Of a stretch of 64,000 nucleotides of DNA, positions 20,728 to 33,173 are shown piece after piece. Location of the stretch: NCBI GenBank assembly GCA_963580285.1, contig OY757011.1, positions 103,550,507-103,614,506 on the forward strand, written 5' to 3'. Position 1 is the stretch's first letter. Each line of letters begins with the position of its first letter. The notes beneath the pieces were generated by a model that did not search any database, was not told the origin of the DNA, and was given only the letters and a program-made list of their open reading frames with translations. Source of the stretch: Lucinisca nassula. Its lineage: Eukaryota; Mollusca; Bivalvia; Lucinida; Lucinidae. The position numbers and the translations under genes were made by a program.

Positions 20728-21539
20728 TATAAGAGCTTCATTGTTTATACTTGATACAAACTTGCATCTTGGGATGACAACTTTAATACAAACACCCATA
20801 TTTGACCTTGACCTACATTTCACAGTTCACTGACTATGGTGTCAAACTTTCACCCTAATGATAGATTGCATTTCTCTAGAACCATAAGAGCTTCATTTTT
20901 GATACTTGCTACAAACTTGCATCTTCGGAAGACAATTTAATGCAATCATCTATATTTGTCTTTGACCTACATTTCATGGTTTATCGACTTTGTAAACTAG
21001 TCAAGCCTAGTTTTCACTCTAATTTAAGAGTCCATTTCTCAAGAACTATAAGAGCTACATCAGTGATAATTGGTGCTAAGGATAGCAACTTTTATGCAAG
21101 CTTCCATATTTGACCTTGACCTACAACTGACGGTTCACTGATTTCATGAATATTGTGTCAACCCTAGCATTCACTTTAAAGTTCAAGTCTTTTTCTCAAG
21201 ACTATAAGAGCTCTATTAATGATGCTTGGTACAAATTTGCATCTAGGGATGGCAACTTTAATGCAAGCATCCATAGTCGACCTTGACCTATATTTCAAGG
21301 TTCACCGTTTAGTGAACTTTTATGTCAACCCTAGCATTCACCCTTATCTCAAAAACCATAAGAGCTTCATTAATGATACATAGTACAATATTGTATCTAG
21401 GGATGGCAACTTTTAGACAAGCATCCATGACCTTGACGTACAGTTAATTGTTTGGGGACTTAGTGCCCCTACAGGCACAACATAGCCTTTGGTGGAATGA
21501 TGTGATCCACTAAATAACAGTGATAACATTACAGTAGCT

Positions 21540-23925
21540 TTTTAGCTCACCAGAGCCGAAGGCTCCGTGGGAGCTTATAGGATAGGCAGTTGTCCGGCGT
21601 CGTCGTCGTCTGACGTCAACACTTTCAAACATCTTCTTCTCTGAAGCCACTGGACCGATTCATCCCAAATTTTATCTGTAGCATCCTTGGGCTGGGGGAT
21701 TGAAAGTTTGTGTTTTTTATGAAAATCGGCCCATTAGTTTGGTTGCTATGGCAACTTAGAGTTTCCATAGACTTATAATGGGGAAAATTGAAAAATGGCA
21801 TTTACTGCCAAGTCATTGCAGATATTTGGACAAAACTTTTATAGAAATGTTTCTTGAGTAATATTCTTTCAGCCATATGCTTTTATGCCAACCTGCGGGT
21901 CCCCCAGGTTGTGCCGGGGCCATGCCCCACCCCCTCCACTTCATAAAAGGCCATATATCTCAGAAACAATTCAGATCCCGACCCCTAAACCATATATATT
22001 CTTGTTCCTATTGATAAGACGCATTTATTAACACCAACCTTGGGGTCCTCAGGGATGCACCGAGGTCATGCCCCACCCCCTCCACTTAATAAAAGGCCCA
22101 ATATCTCGGAAACCATTCAGATTCCCACCCCTAAACCATATATATTCTTGTTCCTTATGATAAGACCCATTCAGTGACATCAACCTGGGAGTCCCCTGGA
22201 TGCGCCGGGGCCATGCCCCACCCCCTCCATTTCATAAAAGGCCCAATATCTCGTAAACCTTACAGATCCCCGCCCCTAAACCATATATATGCGTGCTTCT
22301 TATGATAAGACACATTCATTGACACCAACCTGGGGGTCCTCAGAGATGCGCTGGGGCCTTGCCCCACCCCTCCACTTCACAAAAGGCCATATATCTCAGA
22401 AACTGTTCAGATCCCCACCCCTAAACCATATATATTCTTGTTCCTATTGATAAGACGCATTCAGTAACACCAACCTGGGGGTCGTCAGGGATGCGCACAG
22501 GTCGGGCCCCACCCCCTCAACTTTATAAAAGGCCCAATATCTCGGAAACCATTCAGATTCCCACCCCTAAACCATATATATTCTTGTTCCTTTTGATAAG
22601 ACCCATTCAGTGACATCAACCTGGGAGTCCCCTGGATGCACCGGGGCCATGCCCCACCCCCTCCATTTGATAAAAGGCCCAATATCTCGGAAACCTTACA
22701 GATCCCCGCCCATAAACCATATATTTGCTTGCTTCTTATGATAAAACACATTCATTGACACCAACCTGGGGGTCCTCAGAGACGCGCTGGGGCCTTGCCC
22801 CACCCCTCCACTTCAAAAAAGGCCATATATTTCAGAAACTGTTCAGATCCCCACCCCTAAACCATATATATTCTTGTTCATTATGATAAGACGCATTCAG
22901 TAACACCAACCTGGGGGTTCCCAGGGATATGCTGGGGCCATGCCCCTCCCCCTCCATTTCATAATATCACAATATCTCGGAAACCCTACAGATGGCCACC
23001 CCTTAACCATATATAGTCTTGTTCCTTATGATAAGACACATTCATTGACACCAACCTGGGAGTCTCCCTGGGCCTTGCCCCACCCCTCCACTTCACAAAG
23101 GCCTTATATCTCAGAGAATGTTCTTAGCCCCACCTTAAACCATATATATTCATCTTTCTTATGATAAGACGCATTCAGTGACACCAGCTTGGGAGTCCCC
23201 GGGGCACGCCCAGGCCATGCCACACCGCTTTACTTCATTAAAAGCCATATATATCAGAAATAGTTCAGATCCCCACCCCTAAACCATATACTTGTTCCTT
23301 ATGATAAGACTCGTTCAATCACACCAACCTGGAGGTCTCTTTGTGCTGAGGCAATGTGCCCCGCCCTTCCATTTCATAAAAGGCTTTATATTTCAGAAAC
23401 CATTCAAATCCCCACCCCATAATCATATATGTTCTTGTTCCTTATTGTTAGCACACCTACTGTAGCGGGGTCCGCAGGGGCCATTCCTATTTCATAAAAG
23501 GGGCCCAATCTCTGAAACCGGTCAGATTCCCAGCACTTAACCATATATATACTTGGTCCTTATGATAAGACACATTTAGGGACAACAGTTTGGGCTTTCC
23601 TGGGATCAACAGGGCATGCCCCAACCCCTCAACTGTTAAAGAGGCCTTACAGATCCCCACTGCTAAACCATATATATTTTTGTTTCTTATGATAAGACGC
23701 ATTTAGTGATACCAACCAGGGCTCCATTGGGTCCATGCCCCACCCCCTCTATTTCATAAAAGGCCTAACTTTTCAGATGCTGAGTCCACATGGGTGCTCA
23801 TTTGGACATGGGGGTTCATTTGGTGGATTAAAATGATATCATGTTAAAATACATGGCTGCCATTGGGCAGGATGGGCAGTGCCCACCTGAGCTCTGGTGA
23901 GCATAGTGGCCCATGGGCCTCTTGT
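21540..23925 (+). mobile_element. Helentron-like element A, about 145-bp units
   Basis: TTTTTAGCTCACCAGAGCCG then AAGGCTC..., a GTCGTCGTCGTC run, a body with about 13 units (CATTCAGTGACACCAACCTG, CATGCCCCACCCCCTCC, CTAAACCATATATATTCTTG), subterminal GAGCTCTGGTGAGC complementary to the 5' arm, GGCCCATGGGCC hairpin, CTCTTGTT end. Closely matches element B (33386-37425). Confidence 0.78.
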
Positions 23926-24322
23926 TTTCTATTTTACACAGGAGTTCAAGTTCAAAGTGATGTTTAGAATAACAAAACAAGATCAGACTGTAACTAAGAA
24001 CAGTTCAATAAGACCAATTAAATATATTGTCAGGGTTTGCCATTCCAACAAGACTTTCATAAAGTCCTTTTTGCCAAGCTGCTCTGTCTGTATTCGTGAA
24101 CAGTCTAAGGGAAATAATCATGCCATTACATGTGTATTGTATACATTGTTGTTATTAACCCTTAAGATGCCAAGCACGACAATTGCAGACATTGTTGCAA
24201 ACAGAGTGGATTCTCATAGGACTACACTGTTTGCCTGTATGCAAAAAAAAATTTGTTTGAAAAAGTTTGCAAGAAGTGGCAGCAGACAACATAAACAGGT
24301 GACATTTTCAGATGCAGTATTT

Positions 24323-24600
24323 CATCACGAAAACAGGCCTGTATAATTCTGACCCCCTTGAACCCCACTTATGTAGCAAAACGGGGGTTTATAGGGGTAA
24401 ACCTTATTTTCCTTATTTCTGCTCTAAAATATAGATTGTGCGTACTCGTTAGAACTGCCTCGATGAGGCAGTTCTAACTTATACCCACAATCTATATTCT
24501 GAGCAAAAATAATAAAAATATCACAATTATTCTTCTTATAATGTTCATATTTTCGGCAGTAAAATTTACAATGTATTTATATAGGCATGTTTTCGTAATG
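24323..24600. mobile_element. MITE with CATnACGAAAACA ends and a central palindrome
   Basis: Left CATCACGAAAACAGGCCTGT, right ATAGGCATGTTTTCGTAATG are inverted. Inside are CCCCCTTGAACCCC facing GGGGGTTTATAGGGG, and the palindrome CGTTAGAACTGCCTCGATGA / GGCAGTTCTAAC. No ORF. Confidence 0.65.
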
Positions 24601-25094
24601 TCTTCGTAAGGACAGCATTCCCTACAACTTACATGTGCACCCAGGGAAGAATCAGATCAGCCTGTGCATCCATATAATCTAACGAGAGACTTCTCTTCCT
24701 GCATGAAGGAGCATTGGGCCCTTAGCTATCCTTAGAGCGCACAACAAAAACTCTGATCAGACTGCGCAGATGCGAAGGCTGATCTGAGTCTTCGTTGGGT
24801 GCACATGTCTTATTGTAGGTTTTGTCGTGCGCTGGCTCAAATAATAGGATATGATGAAGATATTTTACACTGACAGATTAAAAAAAATTCAGTTAGGTTT
24901 ATGAGCTACCACAAGCTAAAATGTCTGTTTTGAAATGCCTGGCAAAGATTGTGCTCTTAATTGCTGCTTAGTCCCTGTTCATTTATGGTATCGATTCATG
25001 AAAATCTTTTTATTTTATTCCTACCATTACTGAGTATGACTTAATCAGGCAGGAATCGAATTTAAATTTGTTATTACTTTCAACATGAAGACTT

Positions 25095-25672
25095 TTGTTT
25101 GATTTGAGGTTTTACGTCCCCGTCAACACTGTATAGGTCATTTTGGAGACTGCTTCCAATTTTGTGGGACTTTTACCCGACACTGATATGAAATGACATC
25201 TTAACCTCGGCCCCCGCCCATAGGGGCTTGAAGAAATATATGGGCTCCATGATGCTTCCATGCAGAGCTGAATCCGGCCCGCACACTAGTACTGGTAAAC
25301 TGCTTAGAGGATCTAAGCCTGTCCAGGAACTGCGGTGCGAGGTGGACCGTCCATGCTAATAAACCCTATTGGTTTCATTGGGCGACAGGGCTTGAGATGT
25401 CATTTCATCTCAATGTCGGGTAAAAGTCTCACAAAATTGGAAGCAACGTCTCCAAAATGACCTTTACAGTGTTGACGGGGACGTTAAACCACAAATCAAA
25501 CAAACAAACAAACATCTCAAGCCCTGTCACCAAATGAAACCAATAGCGTTTATAAGCGTGGACTGTCCGACTCGCACCGCTTTGCCTGGGCAGGCTTAGC
25601 TCCTCTAAGCGGTTTGCCAGTACTCGTGTGCCGTAGCCCATCTATTTCTTCAAACCCCAATTGGCGGGGCCG
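25095..25672 (-). repeat. Old SINE S1 split by a younger S1
   Basis: 15-bp target duplication TCAACATGAAGACTT at 25080-25094 and 25673-25687. The outer copy (25095-25204 plus 25509-25672) is on minus. A full plus-strand S1 (25205-25508, ending in (AAAC)n) is inserted after GACATCT, duplicating about 8 bp (ACATCTtA / ACATCTCA). Confidence 0.85.
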
Positions 25673-26155
25673 TCAACATGAAGACTTATTATGTGAAAGA
25701 TTTTTGTTGATCATGCAAAACCTGCCATAGTGGCCACCTCTATTAAGCGAGCACCCTGTCTTAAGTAATCATGCATTTTGTTTCCAGAAAAGGCAACTTG
25801 ATTGAAATTTACCTCTCTTAAGCAAGCACCTGTCTTAAGCAAGCACATTTTGATTATCCCCTAGGTGCTAGCTTAATACAGGTTTGACTGTATATAGAAA
25901 AATGGACATCAACTGAACAGAAATGTATAGATTATATAAAAAATGAACATATATGGTCATTTTTATATATAATTTATATGTTTTGGGATCCATCTTGGTA
26001 TTGTGCTACAGTAAAATTCCTATATTAAGACTACCTTTGGGACTGTTCAAAAGTGGTCTTTAAGACCACTTTTGAACAGTCCCAAAGGTAGTCTCTGAGC
26101 AGAGGACACTGTATGCGGAAAACAGAAAGAAAGAATAACTGCAACATAATAAGCT

Positions 26156-27373
26156 TTTTGTGTCCCCCGTAGCGATAGCGGGGACATATTGTTTTTGCCC
26201 TGTCTGTTTGTTTGTTTGTTGGTTTGTTGGTTTGTACATGGACAACTTTAACGTTGGCCATAACTTTTGAAAATTTTGAGATAGAGCTTTCATATTTGGC
26301 CTGAAGGTTCCTTGTGACAAGAGCTTCACATTCATGCAAAAAAATTTGACCTGTGACCTTGACCTTGACCTTTGACCTGCTTAAAATAAAAAAATAACAT
26401 TTTGGCCATAACTTTTGAACCGTTTGAGATAGTGCTTTCATATTTGGTCTGAAGGTTCCTTGTGACAAGACCATCACAGTCATGCAAAAAAATTTGACCT
26501 GTGACCTTGACCATGACCTTTGACCTACTTAAAAGAAAAAAATGACATTGGTCATAACTTTTGTACCGTTTGAGATACAGCCTTCATATTTAGCATGTAT
26601 GTTCCTTGAGACAAAAGCTTTACATTCATGCAAAAAAATTTGACCTGTGACCTTGACCTTTGACCAACTTAAAATAAAAAATAACATTTTGGCCATAACT
26701 TTTGAAGGGTTTGAGATAGAGCCATCATATTTTGCATGTAGGTTCCTTTTGACAAGAGCTTTACATTCACACAAAAAATTTTGACCTTTGACCTACATAA
26801 AAGAAAAAGTTAACATTGGTCATAACTTTTGAACCGTTTGAGATACAGCCTTCATATTTAGCATGTAGGTTCCTTGTGACAAACGCTTTACATTCATGCA
26901 AAAATTGTGACCTTGACCTTTGACCTACTTAAAAAAATAATCATTTTTGGTCATAACTTTCGAACCGTTTGGGATAGAGCTTTCCTATTTGGCATGTAGG
27001 TTCCCTGTGATTAGAGCTTTTCATTCATGCAAAATGTTTGGACCATGACTTTGACCTACTTAAAGGAAAAATAAAATTGTTCATAACTTTTGAACCGTTT
27101 AAGATAGAGCCTTAATATTTGGCATGTAGGTTCCTTGTGACAAGAGCTTTACATTCATGCAATTTTTTTTGACCTGTGACCTTGACCTACTTTAAAGAAA
27201 AAATATTATTGTTCATAACTTTTGAACCGTTTAAGATAGAGCTTTCATATTTGGCATGTAAGTTTCTTGTGTCAAGGGCTTCCCACACAAACAAAAATCT
27301 TGAACTGTGAGCAACTTTGAATAAAAAATGGCCATGCCCGGGGACATGTTCGTGTTTCACAAACACATCTTGT
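26156..27373 (+). mobile_element. Helentron-like element K, about 125-bp units
   Basis: TTTTTGTGTCCCCCGTAGCG then ATAGCGGGGACA hairpin, TGTCTGTTTGTTTG run, about nine units (CATAACTTTTGAACCGTTTG, TTCATATTTGGCATGTAGGT, TTTGACCTGTGACCTTGACC), subterminal CCCGGGGACATG, GTGTTTCACAAACAC hairpin, ATCTTGTT end. It ends about 100 bp upstream of exon g. Confidence 0.75.
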
Positions 27374-27474
27374 TAATGCAGAATTAGACTGTATTTTAGC
27401 GGAATTTCCCTACATATACATCTAAAACTGTGTTACAATGAACAGTGTTATAAAAAGATTTATATGTATTACAG

Positions 27475-27551
27475 AGGATGTCTCAAGAAAGACTTCAGCC
27501 CTTCATAACTTTGAGAAGTTGTATAGTCAAGCCATGCAGTTACAAGTACAG
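27475..27551 (+). CDS. Exon g: short coiled-coil exon
   Basis: 77 bp, phase 1 in and phase 0 out, acceptor TGTATTACAG and donor GTAGGT. It encodes EDVSRKTSALHNFEKLYSQA and MQLQVQ after joining exon f (or any 99-bp unit, which leaves the same phase). The sequence just upstream resembles the tail of the TA-flanked MITE seen at 16118-16562. Confidence 0.78.
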
Positions 27552-27556
27552 GTAGG

Positions 27557-27958
27557 TGAAGCTTGCTTAATGCTTGTCCTGCTGAATAAATTAATATTGC
27601 CACACCCATTTCTGATTACCAGCCAATCAAATTACTCAATATGATTTACTCATTAAATTCCCTAAATGACTGACAAACCAGGCATGGGTTATATTTTCTA
27701 GTCCTTTGGGATCATTGATTTCACTGGGGAACTTAGGACATATTTAAAGGTCACTGATGAGGCCTTATTAGCTGAAACTAGCCTGTCTGGCCTAGAAAAT
27801 CTTGTACAATCCATAGTTTTCAGCTCTGTGTTGTAGGCCTTGCTTCCAAAGGATTACCCCTTTTTCATAACATAACACTGTTTGAAGAAGCCATATGATC
27901 TGGATCTACACTGTTGGAAAATGTAGGGATTGTCATGATCAGCAGAATAAGGGCTAAT
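27557..27958. repeat. Degraded TTAA MITE and hairpin remnants
   Basis: Begins TTAATGCTTGTCCTGCTGAA and includes CCAATCAAATTACTC as in 18654-18866, with a hairpin remnant near 27870. An AAACAGTG hairpin follows at 28036-28103. Confidence 0.5.
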
Positions 27959-28359
27959 TCTTTTGTCTGATAGATGAAGAAAGATGACCCTCAAGGGTTG
28001 ACATGCTAAACCACAACACAGCCATCAGACAGGAGGGCAAACAGTGTAGACACTGATCAGACTTCTCCTTCAGCAGCAATCTGATCTGGGTCTGCACTGT
28101 TTGCTTAGGACTATGTGGCCCAATACTTAGGATCATTAGGGTAGATGAAATGAGTAAAACCTACAGTAAGTAAGGTCTGTGCAACAAGGGAAGACTCAGA
28201 TCAGCCTACACATCCACCCATTAAGGTAAGGTTTTTACAAGTTTTCTTGCAGGTGTTGTCATGTGCTGGCTAATGTTGTTATTTGTCCTTAACAATAGTT
28301 GTCTGCTTCCATAGAAACAGATAAAGTGGGTATTTTGTGATAATTGAACAACAATTTTT

Positions 28360-28658
28360 ATCGTTCCCACCCATCGGGGCTTGAAGAAATAGATGGGCTG
28401 CATGATGCTTCCACGCAGAGCTGAAACTGACCACACGAGTACTGGTAAACTGCTTAGAGGATCTAAGCCTGCCCAGGCAAAGCGGTGCGAGTCGGCCCGT
28501 CCATGCTTATAAACCCTGTTGGTTTCATTGGGCGACAGGATTTTAGATGTCATTTCATTTCAATGTCGGGTAAAAGTCCTACAAAATTGGAAGCAAAAAT
28601 TCCAAAATGACCTATTCTGTGTTGGAGGACGTTAAACCTGAAATCAAACAAAGAAACA
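28360..28658 (+). repeat. SINE family S1, full length
   Basis: Flanked by the 13-bp target duplication AACAACAATTTTT (28347-28359 and 28659-28671). Ends GGACGTTAAACCTGAAATC then an AAAC/AAAG-type tail. It defines the S1 boundaries independently of the copy at 25095. Confidence 0.85.
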
Positions 28659-29162
28659 AACAACAATTTTTGTAAATTCTGATATGGATGTTCATTCAGT
28701 GAGGCAGTTCTAATGAATAACTACAACATAGATTTATAATAAGAAGTAAGACAAATTATCCTTCAGTTATTACCAAAAACCCACCTTATTTGTTGATGCA
28801 AAGTCCTACGGACTCAAATTCGTCTGAAGGTATAAAATTTTAGCTTTGAGACCCTGTTTTAGATGGGGCTTTATGAACAACAAAAGCAAACAGGAAGTCA
28901 CAAAGTTGTCTTCCTTTGCTGTTCACTGGAAGCTCCAGAAGACTGCAGTCTCTGAGCTCTGGCTACTGTCTACCTACCAGATGATTTATATGTAGCATCC
29001 AATTTAAATGGGATTTTAGCCTGATCTTCTTTCAAAAAAAAAATAAAAATAAGAAGATATTTGGAACTATTGTCTGCTGTAGTCGTATATGAAGTATAAG
29101 AACAGTTAGCACTCCTAATTCAGAGAGCAGGAAGAAAAATACTTTATATTAGTGTGAACGTA

Positions 29163-29355
29163 TCTCCTTGGCCTATTTGGTAAGAGCTCTTAGGTCACAG
29201 CTTTGGATTCAAGCCTTGCTTGGGTCACATATGAGACTCCCAAGTTCTGCAACGGAAGTTCATGGGGGTTTCTCTGGTAACACCAGTTTACGCCTACTTC
29301 TGATCAATGATTGGCTCAAAATAATGGAAATAATCTTGAAAGGATCATAAAACCA
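29163..29355 (+). repeat. SINE family S4 copy, diverged
   Basis: Head GGCCTATTTGGTAAGAGCTC, B-box-like GGATTCAAGCC, body AGTTCTGCAACGGAAGTTCA, tail CTTGAAAGGATCATAAAACC. It ends 77 bp before exon h. Confidence 0.65.
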
Positions 29356-29431
29356 AAAACAAAAATGCATTTGAGTAATTTCCCTTATCTTTTTTACCTG
29401 TAGTTTAGTAGCCTTATGTTTATTTTGACAG

Positions 29432-29644
29432 ATGAACAACTTACGACTCAGCCAGCTGGAGCGTAACAAAGAGATTATGAATATGAAACGCCACCTGCTA
29501 CTACAAGAAGCAAACAACCTCCTGCTGCAGGCGGACATTACAAGGCGGGAAGCTGAACTGCTGCACTACAAAGAATATTCTCGTAAGGGAACCCCTATCA
29601 AACGATGGAACACTTTTAGTGGGCAAGAAGACAGGCAAAGAGTT
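29432..29644 (+). CDS. Exon h: leucine-rich coiled coil
   Basis: 213 bp, phase 0 to 0, acceptor TTTTGACAG and donor GTAAGT. It encodes MNNLRLSQLERNKEIMNMKR, HLLLQEANNLLLQADITRRE and AELLHYKEYSRKGTP, a strong coiled coil ending in a basic segment. The following intron is 19.3 kb and almost wholly repeats; a TTAA MITE starts about 30 bp after the donor. Confidence 0.88.
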
Positions 29645-29673
29645 GTAAGTACAAAAAGGATTTTTTTTTTATG

Positions 29674-29901
29674 TTAATCCATTTTGTACAGGAAACCCCA
29701 AAATGGGTAGCCCAGCAAACAGTGCAGGCCCAGATCAGATGCCGCGGAACAAGGCACCTGATCAGGGCCTACACTGTTTGCAAAAAGTTCAGCCATTTTC
29801 CAGATACATTTTGAAGGAAACACAACCTGACACCCCTAAATTTTGAATGGACTTGTGCTTTATATAAAGAGGAAGATTCCATTTGGTACAAAAAGGGTTA
29901 A
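29674..29901. mobile_element. piggyBac-like TTAA foldback MITE
   Basis: TTAA on both sides; ends ATCCATTTTGTACAGG and TTGGTACAAAAAGGG. Contains the GCAAACAGTGCAGGCCCAGA hairpin. Same subfamily as 4635-4862. Two separate AAACAGTG hairpins follow at 30023-30091 and 30199-30260. Confidence 0.65.
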
Positions 29902-31034
29902 GGAAAACGGAAGCACTGACAGCACTGGTCGGTCGATTGTTTCTGAGTATGCTGCATTGAACCTAAATATTCGGACACCTCAATTTCTTACCATACCTTA
30001 TATCTAAAAATAGCTGGTTGAATGGCAAATAGTGTAGACCCTGATGAGATGCTGCATCTTGTGGCATCTCTTCTGGGTCTACACTGTTTGTTCAAGCCTG
30101 TCTGTCCGAAAACATCGGGTAAATCCGGTGGGCTAGAAAAACAGTCCTGAACAGGGACTTAGACTATTTCCGTTACCCATTAAATTCCTGTACCTTAAGC
30201 AAACAGTGTAGCCCTGATCAGATGCCGCATTCTGTGGCATCTGATCAGGAGCTACACTGTTTACCTTACGGAACACATGCATCCAGTCGAGGTTTATTGA
30301 AAACCCTCTTTTTACTACCCTCTGACATCACAATGACAAGAAATTGATGTCTATAAATAACCCTAACCAGGATTTCATACAAATCAGTGATAGACACATG
30401 GTCATCAGCAACATAAAGCTACTTCCCTTTGTAACTCAAGTGGATTGACATTCGACCCAAAACAATGGTACGTTGATAATAAAAAGAAAAATCAACGCAC
30501 TGGTCCACAATTGTCTTGTGAATGAGGGCTTGGAAAATTGTTCTGAACTTAGAGCCTTTGTTTCATTTAACCTTAAGATTCCACTTTTTAGAAAACCTTG
30601 TAAATCCTGATCAGATGCTGCATTTTGTTGCATCTGACCTGGATGTACCCTGTTTGCCAATGTTCCAGCAGATGGGGCAACTCCATGTTTTACAGATTTC
30701 CTACATTACAGAGCACTCTGTCATCACAATGACAAGAAGAGCATGGCTATAAAAACGGTTACTTTGATTTTGTACAAACTCTATTTCCACAGGGGTCAGT
30801 AATAGTCATGTTGACATCAGCATGATAACTTTGCTTGTATTTATAATTTTAGGCAGTTGATAAACAGTCAGTCCAAAAAATTGTTAAATTGTGATAAAAA
30901 GAAAAATAATGCAAATAATGCAGGTTATGAACACTTTATTACGAAGGAGCTTCTAAAGTAATGCATTGTTGAACTAATCTAGATACTTCAAAAAAAAGTA
31001 TGTGCCCTTACATATTTTTCCAAATGATATGTTA

Positions 31035-32151
31035 CAGGGCTCTAGAAGTCCGATTTTTCACCGGTCCAGACCGTTTTTTGAAAATGAAAACCGATTTTGC
31101 TGAAAAATCTGTCTGAAAAAAAAACCCCAATAAGCTAAAATCGAAGTGAAAAAAACAGAGAAATTATACCTGGTTAGGTGTCAAACTGTTTATTGTGCCA
31201 GTAATATAATCCAATTATCTCTCTCGGGGATGAATTTGAGTTTGACAGTAAACACATTTTCGAGATCTCGCCAGGTATCGCAGACTCTCGCGGGATTAAG
31301 GCTTATGACAGTCAGTCAGCATGGTCAGCCAAAACGTGATTAAGCGGTGCGTGATTGTGATATCAAAGAAGCCTTGATCGTGTTTGATCTAATGGCAATC
31401 AAACATAATTTGTTTATTTCAGGCTTGTGTAATCGTAAAATATGTATTTATATTCTTTAAAACTTGGTTCGGCCATGTAAGATTTTCAATGACTCTCGTT
31501 CGACCATGTATTGGTTCGAGAGTAAAGAAATGTTTTTTCGATTTTTTAACCCGTTCAAAACGTTTTTTTTAGAAATACGCTCTATTAAAATAAATGACAT
31601 AAAACAGGTGTATGTGTGTTACGTCCTTGACTGCATTAATGTGTATTGTGTAAACGGAAACCGTATGACGTCATTTTCCGACCACGTGGCTGCCATATCG
31701 GTCGCCATTTGTAAACAAAGCAATTTGGGCAAAATAAAATGCGTGAAATAAGAGAAATATTTTAAAGGTTTTAAAAAGGGAAAAAAATATAGTGACCATC
31801 GAACTGGTCTCTGACTGCCCCATGTAGGTTGTTTCCCTTTAGTAGTCTTCAGGTTCGGAGTGACCCGGATATTGGGAAAATGAAAGTAGATGAAATCTGG
31901 CGTAGAAAATGAAAGTAGATGAAATATTAACGTTTTGAGCAATAATTGCTGTTTATAATCGAGATACTGGTGCTCATATCCGTTTACAAGTGTAAGAGGA
32001 ACATCGGTATGTCATTCTTTGCGCTAATAACACATTTTGAAATCGCAAATCGCCAATGGCGTTTACGGAAATTACCGAAACCGATCGGCAATTTCCGTAA
32101 TTTTTGGTCACCTTCTGGACCGATTGGGATTTCAAAATTTCTAGAGCCCTG
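31035..32151. mobile_element. Non-autonomous hAT transposon with 8-bp duplication
   Basis: Inverted ends CAGGGCTCTAGAA / TTCTAGAGCCCTG, flanked by ATATGTTA at 31027-31034 and 32152-32159. CAGGG ends and an 8-bp duplication are the hAT signature. Inner ends contain inverted ACCGGTCCAGACCG / GGACCGATTGGGA-like runs. 1117 bp; no transposase ORF is recognisable. Confidence 0.88.
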
Positions 32152-32254
32152 ATATGTTATGTGTACTCTTTAGCACTGTCTCATTGAGGTGATTGTAATG
32201 AGTACATATAAGTGTGTGTTAAGATGACACAATTGTGTGTTTGTTATGTGTACT

Positions 32255-32430
32255 CATTAGAGTGAGTGAGTGAGTTTAAGTTTTACGTCCCACCAACAGC
32301 TAAGGTCATATGGAGACAGGACCTCGGTTTAAAGACCCATCCGAAAGTCTGGAGAAGCCCGGGATCGATCCTGCGATCCCTGGTTTACAAGGCGAGTAGC
32401 ATAACCACTGCACCACAAAGGCTTCTATGT
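32255..32430 (-). repeat. SINE family S3 copy
   Basis: The plus strand reads GTGAGTGAGTTTAAGTTTTA, CGTCCCACCAACAGCTAAGG ... ACAAGGCGAGTAGCATAACC, so the tRNA-like head is at the right. A GAGTACACA/ATTAGAATC foldback follows at 32432-32482. A 5'-truncated S1 lies at 32535-32746. Confidence 0.72.
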
Positions 32431-32867
32431 GTACTCATTAGAATCATCTCATCGAGGTAATTCTAATGAGTACACACATCATACATTTTCAAGCTAAAAT
32501 ATGAAAATTCTGGCTACATTATCCAAAATTCATAAGTAATGGTAAACTGACTAGAGGGTCTAAGCCTGCACAGGCAAAGTGGTGTGAGTTGACCCTATTG
32601 GTTTCATTGGGTGGCAGGGCTTGACATGTCATTCCATCTCAATGTCAGGTAAAAGTCCCAAACTGGAAGCAACATCTCCAAAATGATCTATATAGTGTTG
32701 ACGAGGACATTAAACCTCAAATGAAACAAATAAACAAACAAAATACATTGAAACGTCAATAATTCGAACAGGGGTATCTCGTTTACTTTGGTTGATTTGA
32801 ACTAGTTCTTGAGCACCTGGAGAATTCTTCCGATGGCTCAAGATACCCGTATATTTGGTATACACTT

Positions 32868-33173
32868 TGATTCGGGGGGCATATAGTATTTGCCCTGTCT
32901 GTCTGTTTGTTTGTTTGTCTGTCTGTCCGCTGTCTGTTTGTTTGTTTGTCTGTCTGTCCATCACAAAAACTTAAACCTTGATCATAACTTCAAAAGTATT
33001 TGACCTAGCCCCATGAAACTTCACACACTTATTCACCATCACAAGGGCTACATTCTGACCAAGGGCAATAACTCTGTTATCATTTTTGGCTGAATTATCT
33101 CCCCTTGAAATTTGCAAAAACTTAGAAATTGGCTCCCACGGGGGCATTGGTCACCTATAGTGACAGCTCTTGT
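32868..33173 (+). mobile_element. Helentron-like element L (short)
   Basis: TTCGGGGGGCATATAG start, TGTCTGTCTGTTTGTTTG run, a short body (CATAACTTCAAAAGTATTTG), subterminal CCCACGGGGGCAT, GTCACCTATAGTGAC hairpin, CTCTTGTT end. Its last T is shared with the start of element D. Confidence 0.65.

Larger units (their letters stand above)
19330..21530 (+). repeat. Tandem array N (about 160-180-bp units), interrupted by mariner
   Basis: Units share AAGAACTATAAGAGCTTCAT, CTTGATACAAACTTGCATCT, CAACTTTAATGCAAGCATCC and TTTGACCTTGACCTACA. The array ends with GGCACAACATAGCCTTTGG; a better-preserved end (GGCGCGACATAGCCTTCGGG then GGAATTCTTGTT) sits at 34590-34738. So it is probably the body of another Helentron-like element whose 5' end is missing. 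Confidence 0.65.

Noticed and set aside
26031..26774. Minus-strand ORFs with LRPGTFRPNMKALSQ-like repeats
   Set aside because: They come from the 125-bp units of element K and recur in different frames.
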